From assembly GCA_045637485.1 (NCBI GenBank), contig JAZTZK010000314.1, positions 1 to 6,674 of the forward strand: DNA of 6,674 nt. Reading direction: 5' to 3'. This DNA comes from UBA2862 sp045637485. GTDB lineage: Bacteria; Bacillota; Clostridia; Christensenellales; Aristaeellaceae. How positions within the stretch are numbered: position 1 is the first letter of the stretch; each line of letters opens with the position of its first letter. Shown piece by piece: positions 1-5,323 of the stretch. Below the pieces are notes generated by a model. It was given only the letters and a program-made list of their open reading frames with translations, was not told the DNA's origin and made no database searches. A program made the translations under genes and the position numbers.

Positions 1-909
1 GGCCGCATGAATCTGGAGAGCATGGACTTTATGCGCCAGCTGAACTACGAGGTCTGCGGTCAGACCACCGGCTATCTGATCGCCGAGGATTCCTCCGCCG
101 AGTGGGGCATCACCGAGGACGTGACCCACGGCGGTCTGGGCTTCACCTTCAAGTGGAACATGGGCTGGATGAACGACACCATACGCTACATGAACCTCGA
201 TCCGGTCTACCGCAAGTGGCACCACGGTAACCTGACGCACATTGCCGACTATGCTTTCAGCGAAAATTACATACTGGTGCTCAGCCACGACGAGGTGGTG
301 TACGGCAAGGGGTCCATGGTGAACAAGGCTCCGGGCAGCGAGGCTGACAAGATGGGCGAAGTCAAGACGCTGTACACCTGGCAATTCACCTTCCCCGGGA
401 AAAAGCTGCTGTTCATGGGCCAGGAATTTGCCATGAATCGCGAGTGGAACGTAAAAGAGAGCATCGACTGGCATCTGGCGGACGACTTTGTCCACCGGGA
501 CGTGATGCAATGCGTCAACAACCTGCTGCATGTATACAAGTCCCATCCCTGCCTCTACATGGACAGCAAGAACCCCACCACCTTCGAATGGGTCAACCGG
601 GGCGATGCCGATCGCAACATCGTGGCCTACTACCGCCGCAACCCCTGGAATTACGACGGCGCGGTACTCGTGATATGCAACTTCTCCCCAATGTCGTACC
701 ACGACTACACCGTGGGCGTGCCAATGGAGGGCTATTACAACCGCGTATTCTCCACCTACGACAGCCTCCCCGGCCAGGGTAACCCCGCCGAGATCGGCGG
801 CATACCCCCGCTGACCGCCCAGTGGCACGACTGTGACGGCTACAGCCACATGCTGACCTACAGCCTGCGGCCCTTCGAATCCGTGATCATCGAGTTTCCA
901 ACGAAATAG
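1..909 (+). CDS. glgB: 1,4-alpha-glucan (glycogen) branching enzyme, C-terminal part, 5' end outside window
   Basis: GlgB cuts alpha-1,4-glucan chains and rejoins the piece by an alpha-1,6 bond, making the branches of glycogen in the cytoplasm. The frame is open from base 1, so the Met at base 7 is internal and the gene is cut by the window edge; 302 residues are visible of a family usually 630-750 long. The N-terminal CBM48 domain and the first half of the GH13 barrel, including the nucleophile Asp, lie outside. Counting from Met at base 7, the conserved block IAEDS carries the likely acid/base Glu27, HGGLGFTFKWNMGWM (41-55) is a branching-enzyme hallmark, and LSHDE holds the substrate-binding His94 and Asp95. 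FPGKKLLFMGQEF and REWN follow, then the C-terminal beta domain from roughly residue 200. The protein ends with TAG at 907-909. No disruption is seen. The other glg genes may lie upstream but are not visible. Confidence 0.96.
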   Translation, partial: GRMNLESMDFMRQLNYEVCGQTTGYLIAEDSSAEWGITEDVTHGGLGFTFKWNMGWMNDTIRYMNLDPVYRKWHHGNLTHIADYAFSENYILVLSHDEVVYGKGSMVNKAPGSEADKMGEVKTLYTWQFTFPGKKLLFMGQEFAMNREWNVKESIDWHLADDFVHRDVMQCVNNLLHVYKSHPCLYMDSKNPTTFEWVNRGDADRNIVAYYRRNPWNYDGAVLVICNFSPMSYHDYTVGVPMEGYYNRVFSTYDSLPGQGNPAEIGGIPPLTAQWHDCDGYSHMLTYSLRPFESVIIEFPTK

Positions 910-940
910 AGTCGGGCAAAGCCGCGAGTGAAGCGCGAAT

Positions 941-967
941 GCAGGGGCGACGTTGCGTCGCCCCTGC
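941..967. repeat. Perfect 12-bp inverted repeat after glgB (palindromic element or unusual terminator)
   Basis: Bases 941-952 (GCAGGGGCGACG) are exactly complementary to 956-967, around a TTG loop at 953-955. The stem is very GC-rich and starts 32 bp after the glgB stop codon. No T-run follows on the plus strand and no matching A-run precedes it for the minus strand, so it is not a standard intrinsic terminator. It could still end or stabilise the glgB transcript, or be one copy of a dispersed palindromic intergenic repeat; a single window cannot decide. Confidence 0.7.
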
Positions 968-1055
968 CGCTGCTCCAGGCAGATAAAAGCGTATTCCACA
1001 GGAAACTCCTGATATGCCGATCTGGAAAACCAGGGGAATACCGCTATATGCATAT

Positions 1056-1082
1056 AAAAAGGCACTTTGAAACTCAAAGTGC
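1056..1082 (-). terminator. Intrinsic terminator of the tRNA operon
   Basis: On the minus strand, downstream of tRNA-Lys, GCACTTTGA pairs perfectly with TCAAAGTGC around a GTT loop (plus-strand arms 1062-1070 and 1074-1082). One C and then five Ts follow (the A-run 1056-1060 on the plus strand). The hairpin lies 13 nt past the tRNA-Lys 3' end, as expected for the end of a tRNA transcript. On the plus strand no T-run follows, so it should not act on glgB. Confidence 0.85.
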
Positions 1083-1094
1083 TAAAATTCGTAG

Positions 1095-1167
1095 TGACCC
1101 ATCGGGGATTCGAACCCCGGACACCCTGATTAAAAGTCAGGTGCTCTACCGACTGAGCTAATGGGTC
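1095..1167 (-). tRNA. tRNA-Lys (anticodon TTT)
   Basis: The minus strand folds into a complete 73-nt cloverleaf: acceptor GACCCAT/ATGGGTC (all paired), a D arm GCTC/GAGC, anticodon stem CCTGA/TCAGG with loop CTTTTAA, and T stem CGGGG/CCCCG. The anticodon TTT (plus-strand 1132-1134) reads AAA and AAG lysine codons. The discriminator base is A. The next bases are CTA, so unlike its three neighbours this gene does not encode CCA and needs the CCA-adding enzyme. It is the last gene of the four-tRNA operon, 4 nt after tRNA-Gln, with the terminator 13 nt downstream. Confidence 0.98.
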
Positions 1168-1171
1168 GCAG

Positions 1172-1246
1172 TGGCTGGGGCGGCAGGGGTCGAACCTGCG
1201 AATGCGGGAGTCAAAGTCCCGTGCCTTACCGCTTGGCTACGCCCCA
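1172..1246 (-). tRNA. tRNA-Gln (anticodon TTG)
   Basis: A complete 72-nt cloverleaf plus encoded CCA. The acceptor stem TGGGGCG/CGCCCCA begins with the weak U1-A72 pair typical of bacterial tRNA-Gln, followed by a 3-bp D stem GCC/GGC, anticodon stem CGGGA/TCCCG with loop CTTTGAC, T stem GCAGG/CCTGC and discriminator G. The anticodon TTG is at plus-strand 1212-1214. CCA is encoded at 1172-1174 (TGG on the plus strand). It lies third in the operon, 23 nt after tRNA-His. Confidence 0.98.
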
Positions 1247-1269
1247 TCAGAGCGCCGCACCAATAAAAA

Positions 1270-1347
1270 TGGGGTGAGTAGTGGGGCTCGAACCCACGAC
1301 CTCCAGGGCCACAACCTGGCACTCTAACCAACTGAGCTATACCCACC
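1270..1347 (-). tRNA. tRNA-His (anticodon GTG)
   Basis: A complete cloverleaf with acceptor GTGGGTA/TACTCAC (one G-U pair), anticodon stem CCAGG/CCTGG with loop TTGTGGC, and T stem GTGGG/CCCAC. The anticodon GTG is at plus-strand 1310-1312. An extra G lies at the 5' end (plus-strand C1347) opposite discriminator C73 (plus-strand G1273). This G-1:C73 pair is the histidine identity element of bacterial tRNA-His. CCA is encoded at 1270-1272. It lies 5 nt after tRNA-Arg. Confidence 0.98.
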
Positions 1348-1352
1348 ATAAC

Positions 1353-1429
<77 letters not shown>

Positions 1430-1473
1430 AACCTCAGACGCAAGCAGGAGGAGCATCCCGCTGACAATTTAAG

Positions 1474-1502
1474 ATTATACCATCATTCGATGGATTTGTC
1501 TA
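1474..1502 (-). promoter_or_regulatory. Sigma-A type promoter of the tRNA operon
   Basis: On the minus strand, -35 TAGACA (plus 1497-1502, 5 of 6 matches to TTGACA) and -10 TATAAT (plus 1474-1479, perfect) are separated by exactly 17 bp. The start site would be near base 1467, giving a short leader before tRNA-Arg. Strength close to consensus is normal for a stable RNA operon. The rest of the gap up to 1580 shows no further gene and no clear terminator for the membrane-protein gene upstream. Confidence 0.88.
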
Positions 1503-1580
1503 TAGCGCAATGCCAAAAAACCAACATTTTACCTTGATCGGCCGATACAATGCGACGGGAAAATCCACTCACCAAATCAA

Positions 1581-1940
1581 TTAATATCCCGCCGTCTCCA
1601 GCTTTCGCCTCAAATCGTCCGCGAGCCGGTACCAGTGCTGAACAGTATTTTCAAGGAAGAAGTAGTGAGCAAAGTAGAAGGCCAACAACACCGCCAGTGC
1701 CAGCATGACAATTGCGGCCAGGGGATTGGTTTCCGGGTGAAGCACCGCAAGATCGACTGTAAACAGCTCGGCAATGGCCGTCATCACCAGTACAACAAGG
1801 TGCACCAGGCGTTCATGCTGTAGCCAATGCAGCTTTTCAAGGTGCAACGCCATCATCTCTTGGGAAGCGGCTGCGGACGCCAGCATGGCCTCATGCGCCC
1901 GACAGTACCGCCTCATATTTATGCCGTATTTATCCTGCAT
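1581..1940 (-). CDS. Unrecognised small membrane protein with two transmembrane helices
   Basis: I cannot name this 119-residue protein. Residues 1-44 form a polar, helix-prone, probably cytoplasmic stretch ending in LHWLQHERLVHL. Two hydrophobic segments follow, about 45-67 and 73-95, joined by a short loop (HPETNP). The tail, with FFLENTVQHWYRLADDLRRKLE, is polar and likely helical and cytoplasmic, giving an N-in/C-in hairpin. There is no signal peptidase site and no catalytic motif. Being a real gene is supported by an AAAGGTGG ribosome binding site (plus 1950-1957) 9 nt before the ATG, by coherent membrane topology and by a clean stop TAA. It lies 94 bp after the ABC ATPase stop, beyond a hairpin, and upstream of the tRNA promoter; no convincing promoter of its own is visible, although TATATA lies just before the ribosome binding site. 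The proteins around it give no functional hint. Confidence 0.8.
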   Translation of the reverse strand: MQDKYGINMRRYCRAHEAMLASAAASQEMMALHLEKLHWLQHERLVHLVVLVMTAIAELFTVDLAVLHPETNPLAAIVMLALAVLLAFYFAHYFFLENTVQHWYRLADDLRRKLETAGY

Positions 1941-1985
1941 GGTCGGTCACCACCTTTATCGCATATATAAGATTGAGTATGATTA

Positions 1986-2013
1986 CGCCCCTTCCCGGCA
2001 TGGGGAAGGGGCG
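1986..2013 (-). terminator. GC-rich hairpin after the ABC ATPase gene, probable terminator without a good U-run
   Basis: CGCCCCTTCCC (1986-1996) and GGGAAGGGGCG (2003-2013) pair perfectly over 11 bp around a 6-nt loop. The hairpin begins 21 bp past the stop codon of the minus-strand ABC ATPase gene, where a terminator is expected. The minus strand continues TAATCATAC after the stem, so the U-run is poor and some read-through into the membrane-protein gene is possible. Confidence 0.6.
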
Positions 2014-2034
2014 CTGTATGAACAAATTTGAGGA

Positions 2035-3156
2035 TCAGTCGCGGGACAGGATGGTTTTTTCGGTCTCAATATCGAAGAAGTGGAGACGGTTTACATCGAA
2101 GCCAACCTTGATCTTGTCACCGCCACGGGAGGTGGTGCGGGGGTCGACACGGGCGATGAAGTTCTCGTCCTTGCCGCTGGTGGTCATATAGAGGTAAGTC
2201 TCAGAGCCCATCAGCTCGATGATCTCAACGTCGACATCGATGCAGGCATCGGGATAGGTGGAGGTGAACACCGGATCGTCAGAGATGTTTTCGGGGCGAA
2301 TGCCCATGTAGACTTCCTTGCCGATGTAGTCGCCGGTCATGCGCTGAACCTTGCCGTCAGGAATCCTGATGGAGTTAGTGCCGAAATTGGCAAATACGCC
2401 GTCGCCACGCTTCTCCAGCTTCACGCGGAAGATGTTCATCTGGGGCATACCGATGAAGCCGGCGACGAACAGGTTGGCGGGATAATCGTACAGATTCTGG
2501 GGGCTGTCGACCTGCTGGATGAAGCCGTCCTTCATGACCACGATGCGGGAGCCCATCGTCATGGCCTCGGTCTGGTCGTGGGTAACATAGATGAAGGTGG
2601 TCTGCAGGCGCTTGTGCAGCTTGGTGATCTCAGAACGCATCTGCACGCGCAGCTTGGCGTCCAGGTTGGACAGAGGCTCGTCCATCAGGAAGACCTTGGG
2701 TTCACGCACGATGGCGCGGCCCAGGGCGACACGCTGGCGCTGACCACCGGACAGAGCGGCGGGCTTGCGGTTCAGCAGGGCCTCGATGCCCAGGATGGCG
2801 GCGGCTTCCTTGACGCGGCGGTCGATATCTGCCTTGGGCATCTTGCGCAGCTTTAGGCCGAAGGCCATGTTGTTATAGACCGTCATGTGGGGATACAGAG
2901 CGTAGCTCTGGAAAACCATCGCAATGTCGCGATCCTTCGGGGGAATGTGGTTAACCAGCTTGTCGTCAATATACAGCTCACCCTTGGAAATATCCTCCAG
3001 ACCGGCAACCATGCGCAATGTGGTGGATTTGCCGCAACCGGAAGGTCCGACCAGAATGATAAACTCTTTATCTTCGATTTCAAGGTTGAAATCGCTCACC
3101 GCAACAACATCACCGGCATAGATTTTATATATGCCGCGAAGGGACAAACTGGCCAT
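2035..3156 (-). CDS. ugpC: Sugar ABC transporter ATP-binding protein, UgpC/MsmK/MalK type
   Basis: This is the ATPase that drives CUT1-type carbohydrate importers on the inner face of the membrane; two copies would bind the EAA loops of the permeases. All ATPase motifs are intact in its 373 residues: Walker A GPSGCGKST (37-45), Q-loop Gln83 in VFQSYALYP, signature LSGGQ (135-139), Walker B VFLMDE (155-160), D-loop SNLD (163-166) and switch His193 in VTHD. The C-terminal regulatory TOBE-like domain starts near 235 and includes GIRPEN (285-290). Length is normal for the family. The ATG start is set by a strong GAGGAGGT site (plus 3165-3172). No permease or binding-protein gene is next to it, which fits a shared ATPase like MsmK serving several sugar transporters; this is inference. 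The ugpC symbol follows the usual family label and does not establish the substrate. Confidence 0.95.
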   Translation of the reverse strand: MASLSLRGIYKIYAGDVVAVSDFNLEIEDKEFIILVGPSGCGKSTTLRMVAGLEDISKGELYIDDKLVNHIPPKDRDIAMVFQSYALYPHMTVYNNMAFGLKLRKMPKADIDRRVKEAAAILGIEALLNRKPAALSGGQRQRVALGRAIVREPKVFLMDEPLSNLDAKLRVQMRSEITKLHKRLQTTFIYVTHDQTEAMTMGSRIVVMKDGFIQQVDSPQNLYDYPANLFVAGFIGMPQMNIFRVKLEKRGDGVFANFGTNSIRIPDGKVQRMTGDYIGKEVYMGIRPENISDDPVFTSTYPDACIDVDVEIIELMGSETYLYMTTSGKDENFIARVDPRTTSRGGDKIKVGFDVNRLHFFDIETEKTILSRD

Positions 3157-3192
3157 ATGGAACTACCTCCTCAAATAAAATTCCGTATCTGC

Positions 3193-3221
3193 ATTATAAC
3201 AGAATATGATCAAAAAGTGAA
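3193..3221 (-). promoter_or_regulatory. Probable sigma-A promoter of the ABC ATPase gene
   Basis: On the minus strand -10 TATAAT (plus 3193-3198, perfect) and -35 TTCACT (plus 3216-3221, 4 of 6) are 17 bp apart. The ribosome binding site lies about 20 nt further on, giving a short leader. The -35 overlaps a small inverted repeat GAAT-N6-ATTC (3219-3232) that could bind a regulator; this is weak. No clear CcpA cre site is seen. Confidence 0.7.
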
Positions 3222-3235
3222 TGGGGCGATTCCAC

Positions 3236-3264
3236 AAAAAGATGGCAAATCATTGTACCATCTT
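3236..3264 (-). terminator. Probable intrinsic terminator of the ecf-truA-ybaK-HAD operon
   Basis: On the minus strand AAGATGG pairs with CCATCTT (plus arms 3258-3264 and 3239-3245). An inner CAA/TTG stem and a 4-nt loop continue it, with a 2-nt bulge. The stem runs into five Ts on the minus strand (A-run 3236-3240, partly shared with the stem base). It lies about 125 nt past the stop of the HAD gene and just before the promoter of the ABC ATPase gene, so it would separate the two transcription units. The remaining gap between 3265 and 3386 shows no gene. Confidence 0.5.
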
Positions 3265-3386
3265 GTCAAGCATGCCAAAAAGTGACGCAATTGTTATGGC
3301 AAATTGACAATATGAAGTATAAGATCAGGTTATCCTATGCAAAAACCGGATAAATATGTGGCGATGTTTAACGAGATTTTAATTTG

Positions 3387-4052
3387 TCAATTCTCCAAAA
3401 AGCGCTCAAATCCGTAAAAATCATGAATATGCGCGATAACCCCGGGCATTCGGTTCAATACCTCCGGCGGAACCGTCTCGCCGATGGCGATGATCCCACC
3501 AACGCCCGCGCCTGTCGCCGATTGAATGCCTGAAAGAGAGTCTTCTACGACAAGGGTGGCCTCGGGTCGAAAACCAAGGCGCTGCATGGCGGTAAGATAA
3601 ATCGCCGGGTCCGGCTTGCCCGGGAACTCGCCGGTCATGTAGAAGATGTGCCTGTAGTCAAACCACCGCTTCAAACCCAGGTTTTCCATATAGAAATCCA
3701 CATTTGCCCGTATCGAAGCCGTGGCCACGCAGCAGGGCACCTGCCTGTCTTTCAGCATATCGAGCATCTCAACGACACCGGGCGCCAGCGCCTGTCCGGC
3801 AGGATCAGACAGTACGATCGCCCTGTAGATACGCTCCTTTTCCTCGGAGAGGGCTGTGATCTGCTCATCCGACGGACCGGCGCCAAAAAAGCGCCGCAAT
3901 ATGACGTCATTGCCTGGACCGTTCATCTTCTGCCGAAAGTCATCGTCGCTGATGGCGATACCGTGCCTCGCCATGAACTGCGTCCATGCGATGCGGTGAA
4001 ACTCTGTGTCGCGAAACAGCGTTCCGTTGAAGTCAAATATAAAGCTTCTCAT
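3387..4052 (-). CDS. HAD-superfamily hydrolase, beta-phosphoglucomutase-like subfamily, substrate unknown
   Basis: A 221-residue cytoplasmic HAD enzyme of subfamily IA with an alpha-helical cap (about residues 15-90), likely a sugar- or nucleotide-phosphate phosphatase or phosphomutase. Motif I is FDFNGTLF with nucleophile Asp7, motif II is VATAS with Thr111, motif III is Lys146 in GKPDP, and motif IV is VVEDS with Glu170 and Asp171. The usual second Asp of motif I (DxD), the general acid/base, is Asn9 here, so the reaction may differ from a standard phosphatase. The ATG lies 7 nt after AGAGGT (plus 4060-4065), a site that overlaps the stop codon of ybaK, so translation is probably coupled to it. 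It is the last gene of the operon. The exact substrate cannot be inferred. Confidence 0.9.
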   Translation of the reverse strand: MRSFIFDFNGTLFRDTEFHRIAWTQFMARHGIAISDDDFRQKMNGPGNDVILRRFFGAGPSDEQITALSEEKERIYRAIVLSDPAGQALAPGVVEMLDMLKDRQVPCCVATASIRANVDFYMENLGLKRWFDYRHIFYMTGEFPGKPDPAIYLTAMQRLGFRPEATLVVEDSLSGIQSATGAGVGGIIAIGETVPPEVLNRMPGVIAHIHDFYGFERFLEN

Positions 4053-4057
4053 GCGCT

Positions 4058-4531
4058 CTACCTCTTGGTCAGGTCCGCAAAGGTCGCTTCGGTATAGATC
4101 CGCAGGTCCTGCGGATCTATGATCAGCTGCTGGCCGCGCAGGCCCGCGCTGACGTAGATGCGGTCAAACAGCGTGGCAATCTCATCGATATAGGTCGGAT
4201 ATCTCTTTTTCATGCCGATGGGGGAGCAACCGCCGCGCACATAACCCGTCAGGCCCAGAAGCTCCTTGACATGGATCATCTCCGCCTTTTTGTCGCCCAT
4301 GGCCGCGGCGCACTTTTTCAAGTCCAGCTCTTCGGCCACGGGGATGACAAACACGCACACGCCCCTGCGCTCGCCGCGAACCACCAGCGTTTTGAAGACA
4401 CAGTCCGCATCGACCCCCAACATGGCAGCGGCATGGACTCCGCTCAGGTCGCTCTCGTCCACCGGATATTCGGAGGTTTCATAGGGAATTCCCGCCTGGG
4501 TGAGCAGGCGCATGGCGTTGGTCACGGTCAT
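4058..4531 (-). CDS. ybaK: Cys-tRNA(Pro) deacylase, YbaK/EbsC family
   Basis: YbaK proteins hydrolyse Cys-tRNA(Pro), formed when prolyl-tRNA synthetase mischarges cysteine, and so protect proline codons from misreading. The 157-residue protein matches the E. coli family member along its length from memory: FKTLVV with Lys47 (equivalent to the essential Lys of YbaK), PVAEELDLKK (64-73), TGYVRGGCSPIGMKKR (95-110), PTYID and IYVSAGLRG (125-133). The ATG overlaps the truA stop as ATGA (4-nt overlap) and has AAGGAG 8 nt upstream (plus 4540-4545). Its place after truA puts two tRNA-related functions side by side. The precise tRNA preference within this family (Cys-Pro or other editing) cannot be read from sequence alone. 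Confidence 0.94.
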   Translation of the reverse strand: MTVTNAMRLLTQAGIPYETSEYPVDESDLSGVHAAAMLGVDADCVFKTLVVRGERRGVCVFVIPVAEELDLKKCAAAMGDKKAEMIHVKELLGLTGYVRGGCSPIGMKKRYPTYIDEIATLFDRIYVSAGLRGQQLIIDPQDLRIYTEATFADLTKR

Positions 4532-5313
4532 GGCAAAGTCTCCTTGGGCGGCACGGGTATGCCACAGGTATCGGGCAGGGTGTAGAAGACCTCCATCAGC
4601 GTCAGGCCATGGGCCGGGGCAGTGACGCCAAGGTCCAGACGGTTCCCGGTGTCTATGGCGCTCGCCAGCGCGCCGGGTTCCAGCTTACCCGAGCCTATGT
4701 CCCGCAAGGTGCCCGCAATGATGCGGACCATGTTGTACAAAAAGCCGTTGCCCTCTACGATGAGCATGACGTCGTTGCCGTTTCGGGTAATATCGGCGCG
4801 CCATATGGTGCGCACGGTATCCCTGACTACGGAACCGCTGGCGGCGAAGGCGGCAAAATCGTGGGTACCCAGCAGCGTCCGGGCTTCCCTGCGCATGCGC
4901 TCATCGTTGAGCGGATAGATGCTGTGGGCGTGGGTCAGGCGATTCAGCGCGCCCGCGTGGGGAGCGTCATAGAGCAGATAGCGATAGCGCTTGCCCCTGG
5001 CGGAAAAGCGGGCGTGAAAGCCCTCTGGGGCGTCCTGGGAGCGGCGGATGCGAATGTCCGGCGGCAGCATGGTGTTGACGGCGTAGCTGAACTTCTCGCC
5101 GGGAATGCGACTGTCGGTGTCGAAGTGGGCGCACTGCCCAAGGGCGTGAACCCCGGCGTCGGTGCGGCTCGCGCCGTGTAGCACGACGCGCTCGCCCGTC
5201 AGCCGGGTAAGCGCCTCCTCAATGACCTGCTGCACGGCAAGCGCGTTGCTCTGGCGCTGCCAGCCGGCGTAGTTCGTGCCGTCGTATTCGACGGTCAGCT
5301 GGATCCTGCGCAT
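4528..5313 (-). CDS. truA: tRNA pseudouridine(38-40) synthase TruA
   Basis: TruA converts uridines 38, 39 and 40 in the anticodon arm of many tRNAs to pseudouridine. Family hallmarks, numbered from the ATG at 5311-5313: VEYDGTNYAGWQRQ (8-21), catalytic Asp52 in GASRTDAGVHA, KRYRYLLY (108-115), GNGFLYNMVR (188-197) and APAHGL (232-237). The length of 261 residues is close to E. coli TruA (270). A GTG two codons further upstream (5317-5319) is also in frame, but AGGTG (5319-5323) lies a proper 5 nt before the ATG and directly abuts the GTG, so I prefer the ATG. The gene follows ecfT by 8 nt and overlaps ybaK by 4 nt. The ecfA-ecfT-truA order is common in Firmicutes. Confidence 0.96.
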   Translation of the reverse strand: MRRIQLTVEYDGTNYAGWQRQSNALAVQQVIEEALTRLTGERVVLHGASRTDAGVHALGQCAHFDTDSRIPGEKFSYAVNTMLPPDIRIRRSQDAPEGFHARFSARGKRYRYLLYDAPHAGALNRLTHAHSIYPLNDERMRREARTLLGTHDFAAFAASGSVVRDTVRTIWRADITRNGNDVMLIVEGNGFLYNMVRIIAGTLRDIGSGKLEPGALASAIDTGNRLDLGVTAPAHGLTLMEVFYTLPDTCGIPVPPKETLP

Positions 5314-5318
5314 GCTCA

Positions 5319-5323
5319 CACCT
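5319..5323 (-). promoter_or_regulatory. Ribosome binding site that decides the truA start
   Basis: AGGTG on the minus strand overlaps the TAG stop of ecfT (5322-5324) and lies 5 nt before the ATG at 5311-5313. The alternative GTG at 5317-5319 would overlap this site, so it is an unlikely start. The overlap with the upstream stop suggests coupled translation of truA with ecfT. Confidence 0.6.

Noticed and set aside
1045..1056. TATATGCATATA palindrome
   Set aside because: A short AT-rich palindrome beyond the tRNA terminator with no associated gene or second copy; probably chance.
928..1161. Open frame of 77 codons on the plus strand across the glgB-tRNA gap
   Set aside because: It runs antisense through tRNA-Lys (the SGIRTPDT-type peptide is the usual false product of a tRNA), has no good ribosome binding site and includes the terminator hairpin.
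1158..1349. Open frame of 63 codons on the minus strand
   Set aside because: It covers tRNA-His and tRNA-Gln, whose cloverleaves fully explain the sequence; the translated peptide is an artefact.
1537..1546. ATCGGCCGAT palindrome as a terminator after the small membrane-protein gene
   Set aside because: The palindrome has no loop of its own and no U-run next to it, so it cannot form a normal terminator hairpin.
2080..2856. 258-codon plus-strand open frame
   Set aside because: It is antisense to the ABC ATPase gene, which has all its motifs intact; the Gly/Asp/Val-rich product with no domain is typical of a GC-rich shadow frame.
3304..3332. Plus-strand promoter starting at TTGACA (3304-3309) for a small RNA
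   Set aside because: At 17 bp spacing the -10 would be AGGTTA, a poor match, and no terminator or gene follows on that strand.
3330..3353. TTATCC/GGATAA inverted repeat as a terminator for the HAD gene
   Set aside because: Only 6 weak pairs with a 12-nt loop, and no T-run follows on the minus strand; the hairpin at 3236-3264 is a better candidate.
4609..5181. 190-codon plus-strand open frame
   Set aside because: It is antisense to truA, low in complexity (Gly, Ala and Val rich) and shows no recognisable motif or start signal.
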